Positions 28,144-37,091 are shown, counted from the first letter of the stretch. The stretch is 64,000 nucleotides of DNA from Algoriphagus limi (GCF_024919275.1 NZ_JANWGH010000001.1:62001-126000); one strand, 5' to 3'. The notes: generated by a model from the sequence alone, not told the origin. A program made the numbers and translations.

Positions 28144-28571
28144 CTAGCCTCTGGCTGCCTCTTGGATGATATTTGGAAGATTATTCAAGTCAATATCCCC
28201 TTCGAACCATTGAAAAACCAATTTTGAATTTGTAAGATAAATTTTTGCTATTTTGTCGCAAAACAACCAGCGGTAAAGGTAATATCGAGGTAAGATCTTT
28301 GTTTTTTCTCTTCACTTGATGTCGTTTTTAGAAATTACTTCTGCTTCACAAAAGAGTCAACCAACTCTGAGTTTGGATGCCAAATATCTGGTAATTGAAT
28401 ATTTGCAATGATTTTCTAATTCTGTGAAATATCAGATTCCTGGTCATTAAAAAATTCTCCCTAAATAAAAGTGGTAATAATACCCATTACAGAAATCATC
28501 CTCCCGTTTTCTAATTTGAATTTGATAAATGGTTGATTGAAACTTAGGAGTTGACGAAAACCAAGCTTCAT
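28144..28571 (-). pseudogene. Dead paralogue of the neighbouring 144-residue gene
   Basis: Reading the minus strand from an ATG at 28571 gives, across three stops/frameshifts, pieces that follow the intact neighbour (28610-29044): PFIKFKLENGRM against HPIKIKLNSGIV, GEFFNDQ against GEFLNQI, TKILPRYYLYRWLF against QKVLPFFCCFAWL, and NSKLVFQWFEGDIDLNNLP against GSELVIQWFEKSIDEKPIP. The total length (428 bases) equals that of the intact gene. It is therefore a decayed tandem duplicate. Confidence 0.7.
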
Positions 28572-28609
28572 AAGCTATTATTTTGCTCAGGTGGATTCCC
28601 AATAATAGC

Positions 28610-29044
28610 TTAAAACCAAAAGTCCTCTGCTTCTTTAGACCAGTCTATCCCTTTTACTGCATTCTCAATGAGTTGAGGAATAGGTTTCTCATCAATTGAT
28701 TTTTCAAACCATTGAATAACTAATTCAGATCCATCAGCTGTTTGGTCTTGGGCAGTAGAATAGCTATGTAACCAAGCGAAGCAACAGAAAAAGGGTAAAA
28801 CTTTTTGGTAGTCCTCAGGACTTGGTGAAATACAGTACATCTTACGCTCGCCCCATTTTTTAAATTCTTTAATGTCTTCCATGATAATTTGATTCAGAAA
28901 TTCTCCAGGAGCTCCTTCCATCACACCTCCATAGGTAAATGACAAATCAAATCCATTAAGAATGGTAACTATTCCAGAATTGAGTTTGATTTTGATAGGG
29001 TGAAAATCTAAAGGTTCCTGAAAGTTAAAATCATCTAAATCCAT
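28610..29044 (-). CDS. Small protein of unknown function, possible immunity protein
   Basis: 144 residues, acidic, no signal or membrane segment. LDFHPIKIKLNSG, LSFTYGGVMEGAPGEFLN and VIQWFEK are its most distinctive parts. The YGG-LEG-P pattern reminds me of polymorphic-toxin immunity families in Bacteroidota, and such genes are often duplicated, as here with the dead copy just downstream. No toxin gene is evident next to it. This is a weak assignment. Confidence 0.55.
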   Translation of the reverse strand: MDLDDFNFQEPLDFHPIKIKLNSGIVTILNGFDLSFTYGGVMEGAPGEFLNQIIMEDIKEFKKWGERKMYCISPSPEDYQKVLPFFCCFAWLHSYSTAQDQTADGSELVIQWFEKSIDEKPIPQLIENAVKGIDWSKEAEDFWF

Positions 29045-29256
29045 AAATCACGAAAGTTTAAAGAGGTTTAAAATGGTGCTCCTCCGGAAAGACACCGATT
29101 ATATAATGATACAAAATTCCTTTTATTGGGGCTATATTTTTTGCCTCCAGAAAAATCAAAATCATTTCAAGTTTCAGGTGATATTTTTTGGACCGAATAG
29201 CAATTAGCAAAATAAAACCCCTTTCTTTAATCAAAGTGAATTTAAGGTAATTGAAA

Positions 29257-30525
29257 ATGGAAAAAGTTGGGTTTTTGAAGAAATACGATCAAATCAAGTT
29301 GGCAAAAGAAAATCTGATTTTTCGCTTTTCAGGAATGGAGGAGCCATGTAATGATTTGACAGATTTATTGAAAGCTTGGTACTGCTTTCCTGAGAAGCAA
29401 ATTCGTCCTTTGGTAATTAATCTCTGGGGTTCCACCGGAGTTGGAAAGACTTCTATGATCAAAGAATTGATTGGTTTCTTAAATCTGAAAGATTACTATT
29501 TTGAGTATGACTGTAGCCAATTGAGATTACCAAAGATTGTGGATACGATGTATACCTTATCCAAAATCCAAGACAAAATAAGAGCAGTTTTTTTCTTAGA
29601 TAACGCACATTTGCTTATCGGTCAAAATCTGGAAAACCCCTTTGATCTTTCAATCACGAAAAATCTAATTTGGAAAATGATTGGGGATGGATTTTTGGAA
29701 ATTAAGAATTCTGGGGTTCAGGCAAAGAAAATACGTGAAATCCATCAGGAATATATGTATTGGTTTCAAAATGGTTTGAAAGTGAACCAAGGAATGATTA
29801 CTTCCAAGAACCCTAGGTATTTTGAAAATAGGGGCATTCCGATAATGAATTCGAAACCTACTTATGTTAACGATAATTTGATAGAAGAAGAACTTCAGCA
29901 ATTTGTGTTTTCGAGATATGAAGCCAAGATTTTATTTAATTCTAGGCTACATGATTTTCCATCTTACCGGGAATTTCTTGATGGAATCAAAACAATGGAT
30001 GAGGTTCAAATTATGGGATTTTTAGATGATATTTTGATGAAAGCTTTGTCCCCAGAGAGGGTAGATGTTTCTCAATCAGTTTTTATCATTTCAGGGACTT
30101 TGAACGAAATGTTCTCTAAAGAGAAGGAACCATGCGGTGAAGCATTGACAGCTCAACATATTAAAAATGTACTTCAACAGAAGCTAGGGGTTGAATTGGT
30201 AGGAAGGTTAGGAGTCAATTACATTTTATTTCCAGAATTGAGCAAGAAATCCTTTCAGCAGATGATTCGTCGAGAACTGGAAGAGATTTCAAACCAGTTT
30301 TATTCAGATAATGGGGTAACACTCCAATTTGATGATGAATTATTAGATTTTATTCTTGAGGAAAAAATAGATTATAGCATGGGGGGGTGGTCGTTAATTT
30401 CTATAATTGATGGTTTGATAAAGAATAAGATTCCTGATTGGGTTAAAAAGAGTCAAGAAACCCCTTTAGTGAATAGGATTGGGGTCTATGTAGAAAATCA
30501 TAATATTAAACTTAGGATTGAGTGA
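29257..30525 (+). CDS. AAA+ ATPase, Clp-like (single module)
   Basis: About 422 residues from the ATG at 29257 (a TTG two codons earlier is in frame). Walker A GSTGVGKTS (about residues 58-66), Walker B VFFLDNAH with Asn in place of the usual Glu, a sensor-1-like FIISGTLNE, VGRLGVNYILFPEL (position of the Clp arginine finger), and a small C-terminal helical domain like the Clp D2-small domain. The Walker B change from DE to DN suggests weak or lost ATP hydrolysis. A 105-residue gene follows. Role unknown; possibly a chaperone or sensor ATPase of a conflict system. Confidence 0.7.
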   Translation: MEKVGFLKKYDQIKLAKENLIFRFSGMEEPCNDLTDLLKAWYCFPEKQIRPLVINLWGSTGVGKTSMIKELIGFLNLKDYYFEYDCSQLRLPKIVDTMYTLSKIQDKIRAVFFLDNAHLLIGQNLENPFDLSITKNLIWKMIGDGFLEIKNSGVQAKKIREIHQEYMYWFQNGLKVNQGMITSKNPRYFENRGIPIMNSKPTYVNDNLIEEELQQFVFSRYEAKILFNSRLHDFPSYREFLDGIKTMDEVQIMGFLDDILMKALSPERVDVSQSVFIISGTLNEMFSKEKEPCGEALTAQHIKNVLQQKLGVELVGRLGVNYILFPELSKKSFQQMIRRELEEISNQFYSDNGVTLQFDDELLDFILEEKIDYSMGGWSLISIIDGLIKNKIPDWVKKSQETPLVNRIGVYVENHNIKLRIE

Positions 30526-30601
30526 GAAATTTTATTTGTTTTTCTGAGTATTGTATACGATACTAAATAAGTATTTATTTAATAGAAATGTTGAATTAAC
30601 T

Positions 30602-30919
30602 ATGACGAGAGAACAGTTTGATCAAGGAATTTTAGACTTCAATCAAGGTGAGGCGAGTTTTAATCATGGAATTAATATTTATGCCTTCCTATTTAAAAAT
30701 AATTGGTACCCTGTTGATGCATTTGTAAAACATGTCACTGGACGCAATTATAACACTTATCAAGGAGTTAAATTATTAGTTGATGTTTTACCGTATTTGA
30801 GATTCAAAAATGTAAGCTTTGATGATTGTGGGGGATTGCCTGTTCGTATAACCCAAGAGGATATTTTATTGGAATTGAAGTATTTGAGTGTTCATTTTAA
30901 TAATCTTATCGAAAATTAG
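30602..30919 (+). CDS. Small protein of unknown function
   Basis: 105 residues from the ATG at 30602 (the frame opens at a TTG at 30551). FKNNWYPVDAFVKHVTG resembles the N-terminal modules of some HNH/McrA-like proteins (pattern W/YP-x-A), but it is too short to assign. No signal or membrane segment. It follows the AAA+ gene by 76 bp on the same strand and meets the 369-residue gene tail to tail with a 4-base overlap. Confidence 0.55.
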   Translation: MTREQFDQGILDFNQGEASFNHGINIYAFLFKNNWYPVDAFVKHVTGRNYNTYQGVKLLVDVLPYLRFKNVSFDDCGGLPVRITQEDILLELKYLSVHFNNLIEN

Positions 30920-32025
30920 GCTTTTTTAGTTTCATCAACATCATCCTTCCAAAAGGGTATTGGTTGATCTTCACTCCACAAACCCATTGGGATATATTCT
31001 CCATTTGATCTGGCTTTTTTTCTAACATCCAAATGAAAAGAAAGAGTATGAATAGTATCTGTACTAGATTCGTGCTTTAATTCTGTACAAAATTCCTCTG
31101 TTTCAAGGGGTGTTAATGCAAAATATTTTTTAAGCAAATCAAGATGCCTTGGTTTAAACCAAGCCCAAAGCTTGGCAAATTGATCGAAAATACCCCCTCT
31201 AATAAAAGCTGTATTAGTATAAAAATTGTACTGTTCTTCATTTTTCCATACCCAAATTAAGTATGTGTGATTATGTTTAAGCAAGGTTTTTTCGATAGAG
31301 AGGATTTTTTTGATTAAAGTTTCCTCAGAATTATCCTTTTCCTCAAATATTTCTTCTAAAAAGGATGGTTTCGTGATGTGTTCAACAAACCTAATTAGAT
31401 CCAAGAATAAACTGTATCGCATCGTAAAGAAAGACCAAGAATAATAGCCTCCTTCATGATAACTTTCAAAAAAGTCAAAAGTAGATTGATGCCTCATTAG
31501 CCAAGACCGCAATTCATATTCAGTCATATCAATTGAATATGAATTTAAATCTCTCATTGCTTCTTTTTGTTTTTCTATGTAGATAATTAAATCGGGATTT
31601 TTGGGGAAATCAACCTTCTCATCATCGAAAAAACTAAAAGGGATGTGGTTTTCATACCAATCAAAAGGATGAAGACAGTTTAAGGAATAGCAACTGTAAA
31701 TATCCTTGATTCGGTAATCTTTTTGGTCATCACTTTTTTCAGTAATAAATCGAAGATCTAAATACAGTCGAGTTTTATTGCCCACAAAGCGGTAAGCAGT
31801 ACGGGCCGACTCAGGATTACATTCAAGATTACAGCAATTCCCAGGTTGTGCTATCAGTAAAGTGTCTCCTTCTTCTCGGAAGGTGGAAAACACCTTGCCT
31901 AATCGCTTTAAGAATATTTCTTTGGGTACATCTGAATAGGGTATTGAGGAATCTAAGAGGAGATTCAAACTTTCAATATCCATGGTTGAGATTGCAAAAA
32001 TTACCTTGTTGAAGAAGCTGTTCAT
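30916..32025 (-). CDS. Protein of unknown function, 369 residues
   Basis: No recognisable domain. There is a Cys cluster near residues 64-70 (PGNCCNLEC) and another at SCYSLNCLHP, which may bind metal. The middle is aromatic-rich (FDFFESYHEGGYYSWSFF). No signal or transmembrane segment. It lies downstream of the CARF/HEPN/macro operon on the same strand but is separated by 259 bp, so it may be a separate unit. Confidence 0.6.
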   Translation of the reverse strand: MNSFFNKVIFAISTMDIESLNLLLDSSIPYSDVPKEIFLKRLGKVFSTFREEGDTLLIAQPGNCCNLECNPESARTAYRFVGNKTRLYLDLRFITEKSDDQKDYRIKDIYSCYSLNCLHPFDWYENHIPFSFFDDEKVDFPKNPDLIIYIEKQKEAMRDLNSYSIDMTEYELRSWLMRHQSTFDFFESYHEGGYYSWSFFTMRYSLFLDLIRFVEHITKPSFLEEIFEEKDNSEETLIKKILSIEKTLLKHNHTYLIWVWKNEEQYNFYTNTAFIRGGIFDQFAKLWAWFKPRHLDLLKKYFALTPLETEEFCTELKHESSTDTIHTLSFHLDVRKKARSNGEYIPMGLWSEDQPIPFWKDDVDETKKA

Positions 32026-32284
32026 GAGGAAAAATGAGAGAAATGTAAAAATCGGACTTTTTAGGACATTAAAGACAAATATCTTCAGTTGGAAAAGTTA
32101 ATTGGCAGATATTGTCAAACTTTAAAATCTGAGCATTTTAAATGTAAATATTGACTTAATGGTAAATTATTTCATTGAATTGAGAGACCTAACTATGCCT
32201 AAGTTACTTTTGATAGATGGGGTATGAGGGATGAAAAAAGTTTAAATTAAAAATTAAATGCTTAAATTAAGATCTTAAATTTAC

Positions 32285-33307
32285 TTAATCGAGATTCATT
32301 TCATTTTTAAGATACTTCTTGAAAAAAGCCAAAATTCTAAATAGAGCAGACAATCCTAACTCCACGTCTTCCAATTCCATTTCTGAGGGTATTTGATTAT
32401 CGCTTCGATGGTGAACGTTTAGATTCCCAAACTCTCTCACAAGGTGAAAATATTGAATGTACCACTTAGCAATTTTGGACTGGTTCAGAATAGCGATTTT
32501 TTTGAAAAGAGAAATATTGAGTTCTGGCTTAATCAAATAGTCAATTATAAACTCCAGGACCTTTCTTGAGGTTGATCCAAATTCATATGCCGTTGAATCT
32601 TCCCTTCTAAAGGCATCTAAGATATTTCTGAAGGACTCATCATCCACATCTAATCTCCTGATTTTTTCTATTTCATTTTTGATACCTTTTTTTAGTTTTT
32701 CAATTCGGTCACCTCTTGGAATTACAACCATATTTCTTCCTAATATCCGGTTCATTTCAGAATGGAGAAAAGTTGCTTTTTCATCATCAAAAGCCACGTA
32801 GATAATTTTTTCTATGTGACGACTGTATTTTAAAAAGTCAAGACTCAACTGGATCAAATCCTCAACAATTTTAGCAGGGTCAATTTTTTGGTTACCAGTA
32901 CCTAGGAGAGGAATAGCAAGGGTTTTAATTTCGAGCCCTTTCAATTCAGCAATTGTCAAGACGGTAAACAAATTTCGAATAGCTTCTTGAATGGTAAATT
33001 CTGTCCCTTTTATTTCCAGGCAAAATAAATAGTCAAAATCTATCGCCTCCGAGCTGTTCTCAGCAACCCAAACGCTAAAAGGGTTACGATAATCGAATTT
33101 TTGGTTTTCGAATAAATGCTTTACGGAAACTCCTTTTTCATGAAATGCTCCTAAGATTGTTCCTGGCACAGGAATATATCCCCCTGAAAATGCAGACACA
33201 ACAATGCCACCAACAGGAAAACCCAACTGTGTAATATCTCCTTGATGAAGTTCAAATGATCTGTACCCTGATTTTGTGTCAATGTCAATTGAGTTTATAA
33301 AGCTCAT
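32285..33307 (-). CDS. Macro-domain protein with DUF4145/HEPN-like tail
   Basis: 340 residues. Residues about 15-185 form a macro domain: HQGDITQL, a long loop GYIPVPGTILGAFHEKG, and TLAIPLLGTGNQKIDP (phosphate-binding loop). Macro domains bind or hydrolyse ADP-ribose or its derivatives. Residues about 205-335 look like a DUF4145/HEPN helical bundle ending VREFGNLNVHHRS. The start overlaps the stop of the upstream 495-residue gene (ATGA). The pairing with a CARF-sigma54 regulator suggests nucleotide-based signalling or repair of ADP-ribosylated targets. Confidence 0.75.
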   Translation of the reverse strand: MSFINSIDIDTKSGYRSFELHQGDITQLGFPVGGIVVSAFSGGYIPVPGTILGAFHEKGVSVKHLFENQKFDYRNPFSVWVAENSSEAIDFDYLFCLEIKGTEFTIQEAIRNLFTVLTIAELKGLEIKTLAIPLLGTGNQKIDPAKIVEDLIQLSLDFLKYSRHIEKIIYVAFDDEKATFLHSEMNRILGRNMVVIPRGDRIEKLKKGIKNEIEKIRRLDVDDESFRNILDAFRREDSTAYEFGSTSRKVLEFIIDYLIKPELNISLFKKIAILNQSKIAKWYIQYFHLVREFGNLNVHHRSDNQIPSEMELEDVELGLSALFRILAFFKKYLKNEMNLD

Positions 33308-34791
33308 AATGTTTGGCCCATATATTCCTTTTTTAATTTGTAAAGCGTTTCAAAATACTTTCTTTCAAAGAGACCTTTCCAGCAACTTAAAATCTTATCA
33401 AGATCAGATTTTGTGGTTCTCTCAGAGTGGCAAGCCCTATTTCTTATATTTTTTATCTGATAGGCTAGATTTAAAAACACCTGATAATCTTCATCTGATT
33501 TAAATGGGTGGCTTCCAAAATTTGTTACAGCCTTCTTGAAACCTGATATCTGACCACCTAATGTAGGACTAACCCAAGAGTCATTTAGAGATTGATTAAA
33601 ATCAATTGAGTAGTTTCTCCCAAATACCACTTGGGCATTTTTGCCAGGTTCATATTCGTAAAAATAAAGCGGAAGAGTAATATCATAGTTTCTCCTTACC
33701 CAATGCACAATTGAGTAAGACAGTTCTTTTTCAAATGATTTGGCAAAAGGAAGAATTAATGGTGAATAATCAAATAGGGTTGTACTATGAAGAGAATTTG
33801 CCATTTCTATTCCTTGCTGAAAAAATAATTTGGATTCCCTTTGAAGGAATTTAAGATTTTCAGAAACCAAAACCTCAAAACTCTTTGGTTTAACTTGATA
33901 TTTTTTGGGGGTAATATTGAACAGTTTCTGAAAAAATGATCTATTTATTTCAGGCTCTTTTTTGTCATATAAAGGGGACTTGAGATCCTTGACTATCATA
34001 AATCTGGGTTTTTCCATCATCCCCGATTCAAAATCGATAAACTCGTCTTTTTTCCGATTTAAAAACTCGATACCTGAGTAAAATAAATTAAGTTCAATTG
34101 TTCTATCACTTCGCCTTTTGTTTATAGGCTTTAGTCTGAATTGTTCGTGACTAAAAGAGAATTGATTGTAATTTCGATGCCCTAAATCTGAAATTTTACG
34201 GCTTAAATCAACAAGAACAGAACTGAATTTTGGCCAGACTCTTACTTTTCTAACCCTATTTGAATTATGAATTGCTAATTGTGAAGGCAATTCATAAGTT
34301 TTTGGAATCGTTTTTAACCAATCTAATTGACTGCTTACTGTTGTTGCATTTGTTGGCATCCAATAAAAATAGGGCAGGTTTAAATCAGGGGTAAATATTA
34401 TGACAGGAAGATTCCCGAAAGGAATTTTTAAATATTCCGAAATGAATAATGCTGTGAGAGATGGGTTAAAAGTTTGATAAATGTTTTTTGGATTAAACAA
34501 TTCATTTAATGCTTGATTATCTCCGAAAACTTGCCCTTTATTTTCTCGTGCCCAAGCCATCCATGATTCTGGAGGGTCTGCAAGTGCAGTAAATAGTAAT
34601 TCTTTTCCTGATTTGAGGTGCCAATTGTAAAAACTTCTACCGACTATACGGTCGAATTCGGGATCAGAGTTAGGGTCATGCAAAAGGATGGCAAAAAGCT
34701 TAAAATTTACCGGGATCATTTCCTTAAGTAATTCTCCATCATTTTGAGCAATTGCTTCAAAAAGTGTGTAGCTGTTCAATGGCAATCCCAT
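33304..34791 (-). CDS. Unknown protein with C-terminal HEPN-type RNRxxH motif
   Basis: 495 residues. The N-terminal half is unfamiliar (KLFAILLHDPNSDPEFD, ELLFTALADPPESWMAW). The C-terminal 120 residues are helical and contain IKNIRNRACHSE, matching the Rx4-6H motif of HEPN ribonucleases and RN-x-AxH of their relatives. It is sandwiched between the CARF-sigma54 regulator (48-bp gap) and the macro gene (4-base overlap), so it is probably the effector or sensor of that operon. Catalytic activity is inferred from one motif only. Confidence 0.6.
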   Translation of the reverse strand: MGLPLNSYTLFEAIAQNDGELLKEMIPVNFKLFAILLHDPNSDPEFDRIVGRSFYNWHLKSGKELLFTALADPPESWMAWARENKGQVFGDNQALNELFNPKNIYQTFNPSLTALFISEYLKIPFGNLPVIIFTPDLNLPYFYWMPTNATTVSSQLDWLKTIPKTYELPSQLAIHNSNRVRKVRVWPKFSSVLVDLSRKISDLGHRNYNQFSFSHEQFRLKPINKRRSDRTIELNLFYSGIEFLNRKKDEFIDFESGMMEKPRFMIVKDLKSPLYDKKEPEINRSFFQKLFNITPKKYQVKPKSFEVLVSENLKFLQRESKLFFQQGIEMANSLHSTTLFDYSPLILPFAKSFEKELSYSIVHWVRRNYDITLPLYFYEYEPGKNAQVVFGRNYSIDFNQSLNDSWVSPTLGGQISGFKKAVTNFGSHPFKSDEDYQVFLNLAYQIKNIRNRACHSERTTKSDLDKILSCWKGLFERKYFETLYKLKKEYMGQTL

Positions 34792-34839
34792 AGCTCGATT
34801 ATTTTCGTCAATTATTAATTTAATTTAAAAAAAATTGTG

Positions 34840-36309
34840 TCAATCCCCTCCATAAACCCCATACTCTTTTAGTTTTTTTCTTAATGTATCCCTCGTACAT
34901 CCCAAGATCCCAGCCATCTCAACTAAAGACCTTCTTCCTTCCCTATATATTTTTAGAATTTGATTTTTTTCAACTTCCATCAATGATCGAGGGTCACCTT
35001 TATTTTCAATTATTCTGTTTGGAAGGTCTGAGGCCTTAACCTCATTCTCACAGAAGGTATAGAATTGAATAAATAAGTTTTGCAATTCTCTGATATTCCC
35101 CTTGAAAGCATATAAACGAAGCTTTTTAATCACTTCAGAACTGATTTTCAGTTTTTCCTTTTTTGGAAATTTATCAACCATTTGTTCATTGAAATGATGT
35201 ATCATTTCTTCAATTTCATCTCCTCCACGGTCTCGAAGAGCTGGCAACTGAAGTGTTGTCACTGCAAGTCGAAAAAATAAATCCCAACGGAATTTTTCTG
35301 CTTCGCAGAGTTCTTCCAGATTTCGATTTGTGGCAGTAATAAATCTTACATTTATTTCAACTTCTTTGGTGGAACCAACCGGTTGAATTTTTCGCTCTTG
35401 AAGTACCCTTAAAAGTGAAACCTGCATTTTGGACGAAATGTCTCCTATTTCATCTAAGAATACAGTGCCTCCTTGAGCTGCTTCTATAATTCCCTTTTTC
35501 TTTTCATTTGCTCCTGTAAATGCTCCTTTTTCATAACCGAATAATTCACTTCTAAGTAATTCATCAGAATAGGCTGCGCAGTTTACTGCAAGAAATGGTT
35601 TGTGCTTTCGATTAGAATTATCGTGGATATATTTTGCTAGGTTTTCCTTACCCGTTCCGTTTTCTCCCAAGATCAGAACTCCTACTTGGTCAGTCTGAGC
35701 TATTTTTTCAGCCTTTAGGTAAATAGGTTTTAGGCTTTTAGTAATTTTTATCCCATTTCCCGATTTAATATTTGGGCTATCGATTACTTTTTCAGCAGCT
35801 GTGATATTTGCTGGAAATAGATCTGAATCTAAATTGATATAAATGCGTTCTGGTTTGCCATCTTCAGTGAATTTTTTAGGGCGAGTTTGAAAAAGTTTCA
35901 AGTTCCGCTTATAAGTAGTCCCCAAAAGGTACCAAGCTGTTTGCATAGCCGGAGTTCCAGGACTGATGTAGCACTCTAATTCATCTTGGGCAAATTCCGC
36001 AAGAAGAGGGTTTAATTTTGAAATTATCTCGGAAACGCTAATTACGTCTTCGATTGGAATTTTTCTTCCCTCAATTTTTCGATTTGGAAAATCTTCTTTA
36101 AGTGTTGAGAGGAAATTTTTGAAATTCTTTATGTCATTTTCCTTATCACTACTATTTAATAGAATATGCTTTTCATAGCTGGAGTCTTCCCAGAAAAACT
36201 GATGAATTGAATAAGAAGGACCCGATTTATTTGGATAGCGTGTCATGGACTCCCGTGAGGAATCCGAATAATCATGGTTATAGGCCTGCCAAGAAATTAA
36301 AATTCTCAT
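34840..36309 (-). CDS. Sigma54-dependent activator with CARF-like sensor (RtcR-like)
   Basis: 489 residues. The N-terminal part (about 1-165) has ECYISPGTPAMQTAWYLLG, the nucleotide-binding loop type of CARF domains. The central AAA+ domain has Walker A LGENGTGKENLAK, the sigma54-contact loop GAFTGA, Walker B GGTVFLDEIGD and the R-finger region ATNRNLEEL. A Fis-type HTH closes the protein (SLVEMAGILGCTRDTLRKKL). It should activate sigma54 promoters when a cyclic oligonucleotide or RNA-end ligand binds. It heads the operon with the HEPN-motif and macro genes; a sigma54 -24/-12 site was not found by eye in the 48-bp gap. Confidence 0.85.
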   Translation of the reverse strand: MRILISWQAYNHDYSDSSRESMTRYPNKSGPSYSIHQFFWEDSSYEKHILLNSSDKENDIKNFKNFLSTLKEDFPNRKIEGRKIPIEDVISVSEIISKLNPLLAEFAQDELECYISPGTPAMQTAWYLLGTTYKRNLKLFQTRPKKFTEDGKPERIYINLDSDLFPANITAAEKVIDSPNIKSGNGIKITKSLKPIYLKAEKIAQTDQVGVLILGENGTGKENLAKYIHDNSNRKHKPFLAVNCAAYSDELLRSELFGYEKGAFTGANEKKKGIIEAAQGGTVFLDEIGDISSKMQVSLLRVLQERKIQPVGSTKEVEINVRFITATNRNLEELCEAEKFRWDLFFRLAVTTLQLPALRDRGGDEIEEMIHHFNEQMVDKFPKKEKLKISSEVIKKLRLYAFKGNIRELQNLFIQFYTFCENEVKASDLPNRIIENKGDPRSLMEVEKNQILKIYREGRRSLVEMAGILGCTRDTLRKKLKEYGVYGGD

Positions 36310-36333
36310 GATTAATGAATAAAAAACAATTTA

Positions 36334-36352
36334 ACGCATAATTATTATGCGT
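36334..36352. promoter_or_regulatory. Palindromic site upstream of the CARF-sigma54 gene
   Basis: ACGCATAA and TTATGCGT, separated by three bases, form a perfect 8+8 palindrome 25 bases upstream of the regulator's start codon, in the divergent gap with the DUF4258 gene. It fits a dimeric activator or repressor site. Function is inferred from location. Confidence 0.55.
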
Positions 36353-36465
36353 CAAAATTATTCTTTGAATTTATTAAACACCTGAAAAACAGCGTCTTAT
36401 ATTCAATTCATAGAATTGGATCATTGCTTGTAATTATTTTGGCATACCACAAATACTAAAGAGCC

Positions 36466-36774
36466 ATGAATACAGCATTTCAACAATTCGACATCAAGTT
36501 TAGCCTCCATGGAAAAACAAGAATTTCTCAGAGAGGAATAAAGGAGGAGGCAGTCTTTAAGGTGATTCAATTTGGAGAGATTATCCATAAGCAGGGGTTG
36601 AAATTCCATTATATCCCAAGATCAAAAGCATCCAGTTTAGGGAAAAAAGAAATGGAAGAAACACGAGACCTTTTGGTGATAACCAATAAAAACAGAACAG
36701 AAGTGATCACTTGCTACAAGAATCCTAAAGCTGTTCATGCAGTAAAAAAGAAGCCTAAAAGACTATCGAAATAA
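36466..36774 (+). CDS. DUF4258 domain-containing protein
   Basis: 102 residues. FSLHGKTRISQRGIKEEAV is the DUF4258 opening (H..R..QRGI), and RDLLVITNKNRTEVITCY its closing strands. DUF4258 proteins have a small RelE/barnase-like look and are often found in toxin-type loci, but activity is unproven. The C-terminus is Lys-rich (KKKPKRLSK). It ends one base before a 55-bp repeat that recurs upstream of the vWA gene. Confidence 0.75.
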   Translation: MNTAFQQFDIKFSLHGKTRISQRGIKEEAVFKVIQFGEIIHKQGLKFHYIPRSKASSLGKKEMEETRDLLVITNKNRTEVITCYKNPKAVHAVKKKPKRLSK

Positions 36775-36775
36775 T

Positions 36776-36830
36776 CTATGCAGCATCACTGCACAAATGA
36801 TATTGAAATTTGAATTGTCAACAGATAAAG
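36776..36830 (+). promoter_or_regulatory. Upstream regulatory repeat, copy 1
   Basis: This 55-base stretch matches 39122-39176 at 45 of 55 positions by hand alignment. It begins CTATGCAG, contains ATCACTGCACA, ATGATAT and ATTGTC, and ends AGATAAAG. TGCAG-N5-CTGCA inside it is an inverted repeat. It lies just upstream of the start at 36857, so it probably carries the promoter and operator of the following genes. Confidence 0.6.
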
Positions 36831-36856
36831 ACAGATCAATCAAAACTGAAATACCT

Positions 36857-37081
36857 ATGAACGAGCTATTTAACCTTTGCGTGGAATTCCTTCACATTCT
36901 TAAAGTCCCTTTCGGAATGACATATGAAGAAATCAACATCTGGATTTTCGTCATAATCCACCCTCTATTGACAACTGTCTTCTTCGTCTTGTGGATTCAA
37001 GCCAAAGCTAAGAATAAAGCATATATGAAGATTGAGAAAATAATAGTGTCAAAAATGAATACTGCTAACCAAAATCTTTAA
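36857..37081 (+). CDS. Small membrane protein (paralogous TM module)
   Basis: 74 residues from the ATG at 36857; an in-frame ATG at 36797 lies inside the conserved regulatory repeat and is therefore disfavoured. One strong transmembrane helix (INIWIFVIIHPLLTTVFFVLW) preceded by a short amphipathic region. The block M(T)-E-INxWxF-I-PxLT is shared with the protein at 40035-40607. No known family. Confidence 0.6.
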   Translation: MNELFNLCVEFLHILKVPFGMTYEEINIWIFVIIHPLLTTVFFVLWIQAKAKNKAYMKIEKIIVSKMNTANQNL

Positions 37082-37091
37082 ACATACTCCC

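Noticed and set aside
34792..34839. Sigma54 -24/-12 promoter upstream of the HEPN-motif gene
   Set aside because: I could not find a GG-N10-GC match in the short gap; the activator may act on another promoter.
36797..36856. ATG at 36797 as start of the small membrane protein
   Set aside because: It lies inside a conserved non-coding repeat, and the paralogue at 40035 begins at the equivalent of 36857.
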